A DNA stretch of 64,000 bases from Bugula neritina (GCA_964035545.1 OZ037766.1:12813722-12877721), one strand, 5' to 3'. Shown: positions 33,310 through 53,390, numbered from the stretch's first letter. Notes: a model not told the origin generated them from the letters alone. Numbers and translations: made by a program.

Positions 33310-33668
33310 AAGATGATTAGTGCACAGGATAGTTGGGCATCCTCACTGAGAACATCATAAATTTCGCTCACAATCTAATTTAAGTTCTTGTTATGTTAAT
33401 GCTATGTGGGTGGCATATGCGTGTTGCCTACTTGTGATTGTTTAGCCTGAGATTACACTATGAATAATATGCATCTGTCAACATTCCATCTTCTTATCTC
33501 TACGTGTTCATTGAAGTGCAAAGTGCTGTGCATTGGTGATTACTAAGGAAAACATATTTCATTTTCAGTGTATAAATCACTAATTTGTAGAAAATCTATA
33601 AAGGCTATTGGAAAGATAAAAAGATTTGCTATGCATGAATTTCTCAGGTTTTCGACAGTGTTTGTTTT
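33310..33668 (+). mobile_element. Partial arm of the foldback element at the duplication breakpoint
   Basis: Diverged match to the left arm of the foldback element (28490-28890): shared GGGTGGCAT, GTGTTGCCTACTTGTGATTG and TGTATAAATCACTAATTT blocks. Terminal repeats are missing. Its right end meets the start of segmental copy B at about 33669 with no gap. Confidence 0.75.
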
Positions 33669-34165
33669 TATACATTTTTCTGGCATGGACTATTTGCATC
33701 TGTTTAAGATAAGCAGGTGGCTATTCTCAATGATACTGACCATTCATTAAGGTGGTTGTGGGTGTTTTTTCTCATTAGAAAAAAAGTTGTAAATGGTCAA
33801 AATAAACCAGCTGGCTCTCAACTCTTTTTGATTTATTTCTTAAGTATTATATTGTTTTATTTATCACCTTAATCCCCTACCGTCTTTCATACATTGCAAA
33901 TCCAATTATATGTTTTCGAATAATGTATAATTTGCTTGGCATATACTCATATATACCAGTTTTGCTACTTATAATTGGCCTATTATTACAGCAACACATA
34001 ATAGGATATAGTTGAGCTCTTGCAAGTCATTATAAAAGAGAAAGACGTTTTGCTTAAATTTTCTCACTCATTAGTTAAAAACAACTGCTTTATAAATTAT
34101 TTCAAGTGTCTTGTTTAAATTCAGGAATTTTGTAATTGTCAAAGCTCGACTTTTTAATTTTGCAG

Positions 34166-34981
34166 TTTTCTCTGAGTCTTCACCAGAGAATGATGGTATA
34201 TATAGTATTTATTATTTTTTCTTTTTTAATCTAATTATGATTGTTTCTATTTCACTCACTCGTTCCTTCCTAGCATTCAGTCTTGGTGATTCCTTTTAAT
34301 GTTTCAATTATAATATTTTGTATTTACTTTGACTTTGCATTTATGTGATGTTGATAGTTTTTACCATTCACATTTCAAATTGATATTGAAATCACTGCAA
34401 GTTATTTATCTGCTTGCAGCTAAAAAGATTCTGCAGGTAAAGATCACACCTTTGCAGAAGTCATCTAATTCAGAAGAGAAAGTCCGCTCGAAAAGGCGAA
34501 GGAAGTTATACAAACCAGATGAGAACACACTGACTGCTGACTCCACACCTAAAGATGCAAGTTTTATACTGTCAGCAATTTGTGTGTTTTCATACAACTA
34601 TAAGTTAGCATAGATACTATTGATAAGGAAGAGTGTGACTTATTTCTTTGTTTTCATAACTTACAATTTAAAACATGCATAGAAGTTATGTGCCCTTAAA
34701 CTTTCTGCTTCTCAGTTACAGTTGTGTGTGTTTGCGTTCAAACTCTAAGCATTCTTGTATACATATCATTGATCATTTTGATACCATCAGATAGGATGAT
34801 GATTAAGGTCAAACTTTAATAATCTAATTGTTGCTAGCTGAATTTCTTTTGATTACCTAATATGATTCTTTTCAACATATCTAATTTCACTATTTTACAG
34901 GTGCCCAAGAAGAAATCACAGGCTTCTGCAACAAATGTGCATGACATTGTATGCCGCAATATGAAAAGCCGACGATTTTAA
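34166..34981 (+). pseudogene. Duplicated 3' exons of the KIF20B-type gene
   Basis: Copies of the last three KIF20B exons at 34166-34195, 34420-34556 and 34901-34981, splice sites (including the GC donor) and stop codon intact. Only conservative changes are seen (for example Ser-Asp to Ser-Asn; VAKKKSQT to VPKKKSQA). No upstream exons or promoter accompany them, so on its own this is a gene fragment. Confidence 0.85.
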
Positions 34982-35275
34982 TTATTTTTTTACTGTTGCT
35001 GTACTTTATAGTTTTGTCGTTTAAACTTTATAACTATATTTTACCTTTGTGATATTTATCTTTCTAATTATTTTAATTTCATTTTCATCTGAACCATACA
35101 TATATTTTGCTGTGGAAACATTGCTTTTATAATCATATTTACAGTCAACTACAATACGTTAATTAGAAATATATTCTGGCATAATTGATTGCATTTACCT
35201 GGTCGAATTGTTTTCATTTGCTAACCAACTAAAGCTGCTGTTGATAGTTGCGGAAAACAATAGAACTCATATTGG

Positions 35276-35935
35276 TATTTAGAATTTCTCTCAGTTTTGT
35301 GCTGATGGAACCAAAAGTTGATATATTTGGTAGCATGAAAGAAATAATTCACTTGAGCAAAACAAACAACAAAAGCCATAAAACTTTCTTGCACTTGGAT
35401 TTTCATTCTTTTGAATATTGGTATTAACGCAGCCGTTGAGAGATACCAGATATCTTCTCCAAAACTCAATTGAAATTTTATTGTGCACGTTGCAGGACAT
35501 GGACATTATTGTGAGTAATCTAAACAAATCCGTACTGGCTAATTTGTCAGACAAACCCAGCATATGCACAATAGAAATAAAAAACTGCAAGACATTGAGG
35601 TAAAAAATTTTGGGGAAACTGCTTTACCCTCGACACCAACTAGCCTTTCTGATTTTGAGAAAATTCCCAACATGATTAGAAACTTTGCAGGTCTGGAGAG
35701 CTGTGTGTATAGTTGAAGATTTTCTGTAAGTGGCGAAATGCTGAAAACACCTTTAATGGCCTCATATTTGCTGTTTTCAACACAAATAGGTTCTTGGTTG
35801 CAGCCATACCAATAGCACCTTTAATTAGTGCAAAGGTTATATACATTAAATCCATCACTCTGGACTTGATAAAACTCAAGCAATTAATTTTGGGAGAATA
35901 CAACTCTGAATTTGAACTATGGGCCATTTAAGTAT
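35276..35935 (-). pseudogene. Inverted, decayed fragment of ASTE1 (copy B)
   Basis: Counterpart of 4985-5620, slightly fuller: it keeps about 20 bp (near 35766-35786) missing in A. The minus strand covers the ASTE1 exon 4 to exon 5 region with the intron, frames broken. Confidence 0.75.
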
Positions 35936-37004
35936 GTGGCCATACCAATCTAACTTGTTATAACATGTTATTGGATATGTAGTGCAAAGGAATTATTATT
36001 CAATAGATATAATAAGTTTTCTGAGATGCTGCATCTAGAAGCCAGCTTACAAACAAATGAATACTGAATAGATGAAATGAATAATATTTAGTTCAGTTGA
36101 GAATCAGTATAGATTGAAGCAATTTTCACCTTAGCTAGCCATTACAGAAACCTTTCATCATCCACCTTTCTCTAGTAAAGATTTAGAAAACACATAAAAG
36201 AGTTCAATCTAAAAACAACTTTTTATGATGGTATTTATTACAGTTTTGACAACTCCAAATAGCTAATAAAACAGGCTCTAGGAATGCGGCATGAAACGAA
36301 TAACGTTAGATGCAACACAAATCTAAGGATCATTAGGTTTAGTGTTTGTAGATATTTTGGTTGGACAAACTCTGAAACAGGCGTGAAACTCCTAACCACT
36401 GCACTCAACGACCACCAAGCTTGCGCTGTTTCAAACGATTTGCAAGTAACGCTGCCTACCACCACACTCCACAGTACCATGATCAGTATGAGTATCGCGG
36501 TGGTAATATTGCTAAAGATAGCAATAGTAATACAAGTTATAAACAAATTGAACATATGTAATATAACAACCATATTTTGATCTAACGACAAAAATCAATA
36601 TAAATATTACTATTAGTATTAGTCTTCTACTTCTAGACATTACATTTACTGTAACAATCTGAATTTCAGTTTCAGTTTGAGTTTGTCACGTTGCATCCTC
36701 AGGCTCATCCTTATCTTCATATTCAAAGTGATATTCATATTGATGTTGACCCTCAAGCTCAGGCTTATTGCAGTAAAATAAATTTAGTCACTATAACTAT
36801 TACATTTACAGTGCTGTTACTCAAACTCATACTGGTACTCACAGTAAATGTAATAACTAATATAAATAATGAAATATCAGTCATACTCATAGTCATAGTG
36901 ATAGTCATAGTGATGATCATTATGATTATTCATTAGACTTAGTGATACTGATTAGACTCATTAGACTAGTCATTACAGTTACACTTACAGTTAGTCATCA
37001 AGCG

Positions 37005-37184
37005 ATCATGATCAAGCATTATCATTATACTTGATCATTTAACTGAATTAGTCAATGATATTGAATCGCAGTATGATGATGTTAACTATTACTAGCCTAA
37101 TAGTTAACATCATCATACTGCGATTCAATATCATTGACTAATTCAGTTAAATGACCAAGTATAATGATAATGCATGATCATGAT
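37005..37184. repeat. Long near-perfect palindrome (87-bp arms, 6-bp spacer)
   Basis: Arms 37005-37091 and 37098-37184 pair with two mismatches around the spacer CTAGCC. Copy A has only the left arm (7306-7381 region), fused to downstream sequence at a TATTA microhomology, consistent with deletion of half of the palindrome there. Confidence 0.92.
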
Positions 37185-37584
37185 TAGTATCAGTATTAGT
37201 TTTAGTATTAGAATTAATTTAGATGGCTATTTTATCATATTACTAGTACAATAAGTATAAATATTACATATTGATATGCCTATGCCCTAACCATATTGTC
37301 ATGGTTATGATATTGGTTATCAGTATACTATAGGCTAGACATGGTTATTTTAGTTGACTATTAAAAGTAATACTAATCAATAAATTGACATAGTTAATCT
37401 TAAATTAAAAGTAAATAAATATTAAACAAAGACAAGCTATACTGTTAGAGTAACTCATAATGATATTATAATTGTATTATTTTCAACACAGGCTGAGCTA
37501 TTTTAATAAGTAAAGTTATAGTAATATCTATTGATTAGTTATAGTTCTATAATACACTGCTTTAGCTATTTTCTGTGTTGTAGC

Positions 37585-37873
37585 TGTTGTATTCTTGAGT
37601 AGAAAGGATAATTTATGTAGATATCATACAATGTAGTATATTTGAGTTCCAGAAAAATACAATTAGTACAGAGAAAATTCACTGTTTATATACAAAAATA
37701 TTACATAGCTTTTTAGTGATAGCCGGTCATAATACAAAATTATAATAGATGCTTCATGGCTATATGCTATATGGTTACATGGCTATATGGCTATATGGCT
37801 TTATGGCTTTATGGTATGATATAATTCTCATAGTCAGGGCTGTAGCAGCATCCGTGGCATATGTAACAGTAGC
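37585..37873. other. 289-bp segment present only in copy B
   Basis: Copy A reads GTGTTGTAGCATACTTGC straight through; copy B has 289 extra bp between two TAGC tetranucleotides. It contains an 8-9 bp tandem repeat (ATGGCTATATGGCTTTATGG, 37755-37815). Either an insertion with a 4-bp target duplication, or a deletion in A between TAGC repeats. Confidence 0.7.
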
Positions 37874-38099
37874 ATACTTGCAAGTTAGACTACCTTTATC
37901 TTCTTCTTGCACAAAGTTTCAATATATTTCAGCTTAACAATGGTTCAATATATTATTCAACTCATGTAATGAGGCATATACTCCTGCAGGATTTAGATTT
38001 AAAAATTGAATAATATGTAAGTGAACATTCCTAGTAATCATTAACTCGCTCACATAGGACTAGGTTTATTGTCACTATTCCTCTGAAAAAACGCTAATG

Positions 38100-38260
38100 G
38101 AAGGGGTTTTTAAAGTGGTCTAATATAAAGACTTGTTTTCTATTGTGGTAGAGGAGCAATTATGACTGAATGCTCTTCCCAACACCAATTGCCTTCAATG
38201 GGATTTAAACCACTGGTCCTGTGTTTATTAAGCCAGTGCTTTAACCACTACTGACTAGAC
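38100..38260 (-). mobile_element. SINE copy 2, duplicate in B
   Basis: Counterpart of 7971-8168; head split by the MITE at 38261. Confidence 0.7.
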
Positions 38261-38495
38261 CAGGGGTAGGCAACTAGGGGCTCCAGGGCCACTTGTTGCC
38301 CTTTGACCATTTTTCAGTGACCCTTTCAATGCTTAAGATAAGTAAAAGATGTCATTGATATTCTAAATTAGCACAGCGTGGGTTTGGTGACAAATTTCTT
38401 TCATATAATAAAGTTTAATGTGTACAATTATGTGGCATTTCGTTTTGACTGACTTCTGAACTTGGCCCTCGAGCAAAAGAAGTTGCCCACCCTTG
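38261..38495. mobile_element. hAT-like MITE, duplicate in B
   Basis: 235 bp, CAGGGGTAGGCAACT ... GTTGCCCACCCTTG, with GACTAGAC on both sides (38253-38260 and 38496-38503). Confidence 0.88.
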
Positions 38496-38709
38496 GACTA
38501 GACCATGCCAAGGAATCTCTAACTTTCTTGTTTTAAAGTTAGCACTGCTATAAAATATGTTATGTCATAATTGGTTTTATTGATCGGAATAGACAAAATC
38601 ATAGTATAGATTTCAATTGCATGTTTTAGCAACAGCTAATAACTCTTGAGGTAGTATATGGAGAACTTTTTGAACCGATTTTGCCATACTTCACCGTTGA
38701 TGCCAAGAA

Positions 38710-41700
38710 ATGGGGATAAAAGGACTCGCTCGCTTCATCAATGAAAATGCTGATAACTTCCTGTTGCCGGAGTATTAGACTGTGGTGTGCTGGTTTTAGA
38801 CGGTTACAATGTACTCCATGATTTGTACTATACATCTCCTGCCGAGACAGCTTACGGTGGAGACTATGATGTGTTTGCTGATGCTGTCGCACAATTTTGT
38901 GAGAAGCTGAAAGACAATGGAATTAAACCATATTTTGTGTTTGATGGCTCATCGGACTTGCTTGATGCAAAGTTCGGCACGCGAAAAGAGAGGGCTTTAA
39001 AAAACGAATTCATTTAGCTAGTATGTCAAGTCACCGAAAAAGAGCAAAAATTTTACCAGCTCTTGCCTTCAAAGTAAGTACTATTGAAAATAGGTTGTGT
39101 TGTTGGCAGTAGATTAAGTGTTTTGATGCACTTTATAGATATCCAAATAATGTTCATATTTAATAGTAGCAAACTATGAAATAAAGTGCGAACTATCTCA
39201 AGTTGTGTCTTTTTAGTCTATTGCATTTCGAGTTTGTCTTAAAAGTGGCAGACTCTTCTTTAATATAATTCTAAATTTGTTGATTTCTTGGATTTTATGA
39301 AAATAAGTTATAATATTTATATATCTGTTATCATTGAATTTTACCCTTTTTGTCAAGAAAATATTTTGCTGCGATTATTTCTTTAATGTAAGCTGTAAGC
39401 TAGCATTACTATTTATATAAGTCAAGTGTGCAATTTTGAATTTTTAAGGCGCTTGTTGATAATATTATATTGGAAATTTATTTCTAAGTTGTTATATCTT
39501 CACCAGCTAAATCTACTCAGTTGATTGTAATTATTTGATGTCACTGGTGTAGGTTTGTGTAGAAAAGCTGAAGGAGTTGGATATAAAGTTATGTGTGTGT
39601 GACCACGAGGCAGACGACCAACTGGCTAGTATAGCCTACCAGTGGAACTGCCCCCTGGTGAGCAGTGATGGAGATTTCTTTCTCTTTGATTTGCCCGCAG
39701 GGGTCATTTTTGTAAAGGACCTGATGGAAGCAACAACAACAACTCATAATGGGTAAATAAGCTGCTCTTAAAGATTCATATGTTTTCACTGGTTTTTAAA
39801 AGGTAAATGTTTCTATTCATATTATTAGCATTTAAATAAAATGCCTGCATTTAACTTTTTTTTAATTATGGTGTGTATTTCTGTTGCCTTTTAGTGGTGA
39901 TGTGCTGAAGGCTCCGGTGTACAAAATTTCCAGGTTCTGTGATTTTTATAAAATTAAAGATTCCTCGTTGGTCTCCTTACTCTCTGTCATTTGTGGTAAT
40001 GACTGCTTTGCTGAAGCTATTCTCAGTCCATTTAGAAGAGCTCTGCAGGGGAATACTAGTGTCTTTGATTATAAAAAGTTTCTGCAATGGCTAGCTAAGG
40101 TGAGCATTTTCGCTCTTGTAATCAACTAAGTTTTTACGAGATTTATGTTCTCATATGTAAGCTAGCCTCTAGGTGCAGTATTTCATAAATATTGAATAAC
40201 AGTTTATCTGCACTATCCAATAACATTATACAATAATAAGGTAGATTTACATAACCACGCATCTATATGCCTTAGTATAAATTCAGAGTTGTGTTCTTCC
40301 AGTATCAATTGCTTGAGTTTTCTCAAGTACAAAGTAGTTGATGTACATAAACTTTGTATCATTTATTATCAATGGCTACAGCTTAAAACGTATTCGTGTT
40401 GACAGCAGTTCTATTTTATCGCAGTACAACAGCATAGATGAGGTCCTTAAAGGTATTTTCAGTATTCAGTCACGTTCAGAAAAGCTCAAACAAAAGATAC
40501 ACACAGTTCTCCAGACCTACAAAGTTTCGGCTAATCATGTTGGGGATTTTCTTGAGAGCAGTAAGGTTGGTTGATGCCAAGAGTCAATCTTTCACCTCCC
40601 ATCGCATCATGATGCAAATTTTCATTTCACCAACTTATTTCAAATGTTTATCAGATGTTTAAATTATCTATTGTGCATATGTTCTCACCTATCTCCGCTT
40701 TGACCTGTTCGGGTAGCGGTATTGTGCATTTGTTGAGTTGTGTTTAATAACGAGTTAGCCCGTACTGATTTGTTTAGGTTACTCACGACTATGTTCATGT
40801 GCTGCACAGCAAGCTTCCAGTTGAGTTTTGGAGAAGATATCGTTGTGCTAATATCTCTAAACGTTTGCTTGAAATACTGATATTCAAAAGAAGAATAATC
40901 TCTGTGCAGGTAGGTTTTATGGCTCGTAAATTCGGCCATTTTGTCCTTATACACACATACATAAGCCACAAGCCGTTCTCGTGACCTATAGAATTTTTTG
41001 AGAAGTGGAGCTGTGAAATATGGAGGAAGCATTGTATTTATTTTAGTGGTATAGCTTGTATGAACATCTCCCCTCTGTTAAAGGGTGGAAACTTGATGTT
41101 CGTAAAAGTTCTGCTGCTTCATAGTTTAATGTTATCATTATGTAGATGGAGGAAATGAGTAACTCTAGCGCTTGGGTCACCTCTCGGTCAATTCGGAAAA
41201 AGACCTATCAGATTTTGTCTGCGTCTACTGATGATGGTATAGTATCAGTTAGAGAGTATGACAGGGTATGGAAAAACTTGGTGCCTTCCGATGTTACTGT
41301 TGATACGGCCAGCACTGATCTCTCTCTACTTGAGCTCTATTCAAACTCAGAAATGGAAAGACTTGAACTGTTTTATTCAACTCTTGGAATAAGCGATTCT
41401 GACATCATTGATATCACATCGTATGAAAAGCGAGATATCAACATTTTGACTTCTGTCATAGTTTACTGGATTAGAAATTCTCAGCCACAAGTTCATAAGA
41501 TGTAAGTTGCTTAGTACTTCATATCAAAAATTATTTTATTTATATTTCGATTTTGTGGTGGTTTTTTTCATTTACTATATTATTATAATGCATTTATGTT
41601 TATTCAACAAGAATTATTTTTACATTTTATTTCACATTAGTTTGTGCCTTGTTCGTCCAACTCAAGATCAGAAGCATCAACTTGGTCTAGATTTGAATAT

Positions 41701-43068
41701 TATTCATGCTTTATCCCAGTTTCAATGTGTGTTGAGGTTTGTAGTTTTTTTTAAATATAATTATGTTTTTTTCTCATTTGACATTTAGTAATAATATAAT
41801 TGCATGAGTTTCTAATTTGTATCGAAATATCAATTAGTGTTTGAGTTGGGTTTTAAACATGCATTGGCTGCATTACAAGAGCTAAATTTAGTGAAAAAAC
41901 TGTGTGCCATTAAGCAATAATGTGGTTTTTCTTTACTCAAGCATCACTATTCTAATATCATTGTATGACAATAATAATATATTATACCAAACTTTGTTCT
42001 AATTCTTATAATATTTTTACTATTGTTTTGAAGTGCAGATGTTCAATCTTTGATGGTAAAATCCATATGTATTTATGAATGAAGTTCTCTTTATTTCAGT
42101 GACTCTCTGGACATGCTAGGTCTGTTGGCAATAGATGTAAATATCAAAATATACGAGGTGTTTAGTGGGCGTTATATCTACAATCTCTGTATTGAGTTGT
42201 ATGAGAGAATACAGCCTCTGTGCTATTGCACAGAGCTTCTGGTACGTGGCCAAGATCACAGCCATTTCTTTCAACAGTGAGTTTCTGTTTTGCATACATT
42301 GACATATTTTTCTCTTTCTTTGTTGTTGGAAGTGATAGCTTTGTTTAGGATCAATATTTTTTTTGTTTAAAAATAATATTTAAGTCATTCACTCAATTTG
42401 ATTAGTCAACTGTATGAATAAATTTGGGTTGATTAACTAAGCTTATTGTTTGAATTACTTAATAGCATGAAACTGACATTAGTTTAGAGTTTAGACTGTA
42501 GAATACATAGTACAAACTCATTTAGATATACAGTAATAGGTTATGCTCTGTATTTTTATGGCCAGGTGGTATAAAACGATAGAAGATTCCTGCAAAAGCT
42601 CATTACAAACTGTTGGGAATAGTAAAGTAGCCGCTGCTACTATTGCCAAAGCAGAAAAACGGGTAGGTCACGTGTCTTACGGTGTAATGTATTCGTAAAG
42701 TCTATTTAATTAATACCCTAGTCATTCTTATATTAGTCAGATAAAGTTATCGCAGGTAACAATGTTTCAGTTGTCAGACAGCAAGTGGGAGCAGTTGTAG
42801 TCAACTAATGCTTGAAAGGTGATTGAATAAAATTAACAACAAACTGGATCTATACACATATAGTTACTTTCACACAGTAATGTTGGACTTTGTTATATCT
42901 ACTTGATATTTGGGTTTTCAGAAAAAGAAAAAGGCTTATAAGGTAAAGTTGCCAGTAAGCATTCCGGAATCTTCAAATTCCGAGCAGTCAGAGCAAGAAG
43001 ATGAAACTGCATCATCAGCTTCCCTCTTAGGAAATCGATTTGCTGCTTTGACTTTGAATCCAAAGTAG
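38710..43068 (+). pseudogene. ASTE1 pseudogene (copy B)
   Basis: All ten exon positions of ASTE1 can be traced, but three lesions break it. One base is lost near 38772 (CCGGAGTATTAG versus CCGGAGGTATTAG), giving a frameshift at about codon 20. A net two-base gain lies near 38997 (GGGCTTTAAAAAACG). A deletion of about 315 bp near 41650 removes the exon 7 acceptor and the 5' half of that exon. Exons 4-6 and 8-10 remain open with few replacements, and exons 9-10 are identical to copy A. A downstream-initiated product is conceivable, but the nuclease start and exon 7 are lost. Confidence 0.92.
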
Positions 43069-43488
43069 TGTCACCCACCTGACTCACCTGTCTACATTCT
43101 TCACTGCTTGTCAAAACATAGAAGTTTTAGTATAAATATTTGGTAATTTGAGACAGTTTGAATATTGATAAAATATTTTATAAGCTGTCAACATTTTTTA
43201 ATAGAAATTTATATCTGTTTATATTTTACAATATACGTTTAAATTTAATAATAAATTTGTAATAGAATGTTTTCCTTCTAATTTTAGTACATTTATGCAT
43301 TGAGCATCAGTGATTTTGTTTCTCACCAGAAAACTATTGCTCATGAAAATATTTAGCTTAGTTTAATTCCTTATGCTTGAGGTAGTGTTATATAATTTCA
43401 ATTCTATTATGTCATGCTCCAGTTTTACATATGGTTTAAAGCCAAAGTTGGTTACTAAATGCTGTCTTTCTTGCTGCCAGAAGTGAGT

Positions 43489-44182
43489 AGACTAATCATT
43501 GCAGCTTGAGAAATTATTACAGCCGTTGTGGTTCAAATCTATTATAAATTTTGACTATACAATATATATAGCATCTTTCCACATGACTTGTGCCCTAGTG
43601 CATGATAACACCATAAATTATGAGTAGAGAATTATCAGCTATCTCTATCTGAAGATCAGTGATTTTCATGGTTATGCTTTTCATAAGAGAATCAACTGTT
43701 ATGATTGAGAACAACTCTTTATGAAATAAGGCTAATGCATTTGTGCTATAAGCTGTAAATTCAAATTATGTTCTTTCCTCAGTTCCAACTTCCAACTAAA
43801 ATGCACAATTCACCATTTGATAGTCATCAATTTTAAACTGCTCAAGTTGTCTTTTCTTTAACAGTTGGGACACTGGCGTAAAAGTATTGTCGTATTTTAA
43901 CCTTTCAAGACACCGTCATTGACCTGATAAATCGATTTACAGCTGCGTCAGTGTTACGCCCTATCAAACCGACTCCACTATATTGAGTTCTGTTGCGTTT
44001 CCAGCTCCATTGTGATTGCCATTGTTGGAACTTTGATAAAAGAAAGAAAATTTGATCCTCATAACGCCACGTGCTCATAGTGATAGATTCAAAGTGTTTT
44101 AAAAATAGCTCTTTGTATAGAGCTTAAAGTTTTTTTTTAATATTAGTACGATTACTCAACAGTACAAGTCAAAACACAAAAA
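43489..44182. other. GMP reductase upstream region
   Basis: Unique AT-rich sequence between the duplication edge and the GMPR start codon. Presumed promoter and 5' UTR; no specific element is recognised. Confidence 0.5.
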
Positions 44183-50716
<6,534 letters not shown>

Positions 50717-51043
50717 ATGGTGTCCGAGTGATAATTTGTCTTGGCTTTTCATTTTCTTTGAAAAACGGGTGAATTTGATATTTATGAAGTCTTTTGAAAT
50801 ACTTAGTATAATTATGTACTTAATCTAACCAAACAATCTTAGAATGACTTTCTGTTGTGATCTACCTCTTTCTGTGTTCAGCCTTGATGGCTCTTCTGGT
50901 TATCTTCACTATTTCATTTAAATATTGTTTTCTTGTTTTGTTTTATAATAATGTCATTTAAATATGGCATACTTTTTAGTGTTTACCCTGTGTGTTTCTA
51001 GCTGTGATATTTTAAATTTTTTGTTGTTTTTGTGTGAAGTGTC

Positions 51044-51049
51044 AATAAA
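51044..51049 (+). terminator. Poly(A) signal of GMPR
   Basis: AATAAA followed by a T/G-rich stretch, 330 bp after the stop codon. Confidence 0.55.
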
Positions 51050-53168
51050 GGTGCTAATTGAATGTGCAATCGTCTAATGGTAATGATTCAAACAAATAAT
51101 TTTCAAGAAACAAAGGAAAATTACAATATTACTCAACAACATAAATAACTTGGATATTTTTATTATGCTATCACAGAATTGTAATAAAGATGCTGCTGTT
51201 TTATTAGATGTATTGACCACCAAAGACTGAATAAAAAATGAATGACATATAAAGTGCTGGGTTTATATAATAGGCGAAAAGTTAGCTTTTTTGTGGTAGC
51301 TAAAATAGCTGTACATAAGCTGTGCCATACGAAATACAGAAAAGCATAGAATAGCTAACATAGCTATAAAGCTGTAGTGATGTGTGATTGTTATTTACCT
51401 AATATGTAACAAAAGCTTTCAATGCTCTTGGAATGTGCCAACATCCAGAGTTTTTCCCAACTTCCATTTTAAATATTAAAATATTCATAATATTTTGATA
51501 TATTACATGATATATGTATATATATGTAATATATAAGTTACATATAATGTTGATCGAGAAATCAAATTTTTGATCTGCGGAATTATTAAATAAATACAAA
51601 ATATACTTGTTACAGAAAAATAATATCCTAAAAGCCTACATTTTGCTCCTAATCTAAACTTAATTTCATCTAAACTTCAATTAGTCAGATAAAATTTACA
51701 CTATTCATTAAGCAATTACAAAAAATTGAAAAGCAGCAACTGTATTTTTAGTATAAAATTGAAGGGGCATGTAATAACTCATGTTTTGTATGCATGTCAA
51801 CTTGGATAAAACATTTTTTAAGCAAGAACTATAAATAAATCCATGTGCATCTATCAGTTATAAACTGAAGTTAAAGTAGCATAAATCGATCCTTTAGATT
51901 TGCTACATAGATAACATTTGTTTAAAACCAAGGGGTTATTTTTATAAAAAGGTTGTCATCTTAATATGACTATAATGTCATTTGTTGAAAATAGTGCCAA
52001 AATCTTTGTACAAAGAGCAATGTGGTGGGGTACATGTTTGGTGAAAATACATGGAATACCCAGGTTAGCTGCAGCCTGTAGGGCGTAGGCTATAGCTTCC
52101 TCCTATTGGTTATAAGCTACATAGCCAAGCTTTCCGTAAATCATCACAGCAGGTTTGAATGAATTGCAAGCTTGTTAGCTGTTTGACTGCTTTACAGGCA
52201 TCCATGTACTTGTTGAGCTGCATTTCAGCAATTGGAACTGTTTAAATGATCATTGCTATATAAATTTAACTATACAAAAAATTTATTGGCTGATCAGGTG
52301 ACTGGCCTAGTTTAGGCTATCTATATTATGTCTGATAAGTACTGTAACTACAGTTTTTATTAATATAATTTACTTTGATTCAACTTTTTGATGTGATGTG
52401 ATTTGTGTTTCCATATATTATTTTATTTTTTAGTTTACAGTTATCAATATAATATTTTAACAACATACACCTATCTATGCCGTATGCACACTGCATTAGT
52501 ATTAACTCATATTACGCTTGGCTTCAATTATAAAACAGAGGCAGTTGGTTCTTTAGAAAGCATACGATTCTTAATATAAAAGCACATTCGATGCCCTTTT
52601 TAGCTTCCATAGCTTCTATCATAATAATCATTGTAATAGCCACTAAATATAATGAACAATTGTATAAATATCAAATATATTTCAACAATATCTCTGCAAG
52701 TCATTATTAAAATACTGCAGTATAAGCTGCAACATTTTATCACTAGCTTGCCAGTATACACTAGCTCAGGAAGCTTGCAATATAGAAAATGCATGCATGA
52801 CATAAATGAGGTATTAAGTTAATAGATTGCTCTTTACATAGCCACAATTGATGGGTGAGCAGATATATTATTAGCCTTTAAAGTTGTGGTGAGCAAAATA
52901 ATATAATCAAGTATGATCAATATTTAGGGCATTTCTATCAAAGTACTAGAGTCTAGACCTTCTGGCTGTTGCGAATAATATGCTACATTAGGCATTGATA
53001 GCAAATTACGGTTATGATTTATGATAAATAATATTATTATATCACGGACGAAATGAATAACATGGAAGTTATCTTCTCTGCTCAGACAACTCGCTCGATA
53101 TAATATTTTATATGACAAGGGATTAGGAGCGCATATCTAGAGAATTATCTCCTATATGCTTTCAAAAA

Positions 53169-53180
53169 CCACTAGGTGGC
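53169..53180 (+). promoter_or_regulatory. CTCF-type core motif upstream of Argonaute
   Basis: CCACTAGGTGGC fits the core consensus CCASYAGRKGGC at all twelve positions, 210 bp upstream of the proposed Argonaute ATG. About 20 bp further is CGCCATCTT (53199-53207), the reverse of the YY1-like AAGATGGCG. Binding is inference. Confidence 0.4.
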
Positions 53181-53378
53181 ATTATAACCTAACCTTGACG
53201 CCATCTTGAAGGCTATTACTAGCCAACGTAGTTGTCGCAATTTGTGTGCCCCATTGAGGGATAACAATTAATAAAAACGAAATATTTCAAAGTACAAATA
53301 TGATTATGTGCTGATTTTATCTGTTATTTTCTTTTAAAATTTTATAAATTTTCTTGACCCTTCAACTTTTAGGGAGTC

Positions 53379-53390
53379 ATGGCTGAATAA
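53379..53390 (+). promoter_or_regulatory. Three-codon upstream ORF overlapping the Argonaute start
   Basis: ATG-GCT-GAA-TAA; the final A of its stop is the A of the proposed start codon (TAATG). If the first exon is right, ribosomes would have to skip it or reinitiate. Confidence 0.4.

Larger units (their letters stand above)
33669..43488. repeat. Segmental duplication, right copy (B)
   Basis: Direct repeat of 3367-13699. Breakpoints: left at TATACATTTTTCTGG (3366 versus 33669), right at TTGCTGCCAGAAGTGA (about 13699 versus 43488). The tract 42364-43140 is identical to 12604-13380, while the surroundings differ by a few percent. Confidence 0.93.
50717..53389. other. Intergenic region between GMPR and Argonaute
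   Basis: AT-rich. Holds the GMPR 3' UTR with AATAAA at 51044 and, at its right end, putative Argonaute promoter motifs (53169-53207). Otherwise I see no supported gene, RNA or clear transposon. Confidence 0.55.

Noticed and set aside
33669-43488. Copy B as an allelic duplicate placed by assembly error
   Set aside because: Different flanks, distinct lesions, a LINE in one and extra DNA in the other favour true duplication, though the 777-bp identical tract keeps some doubt.
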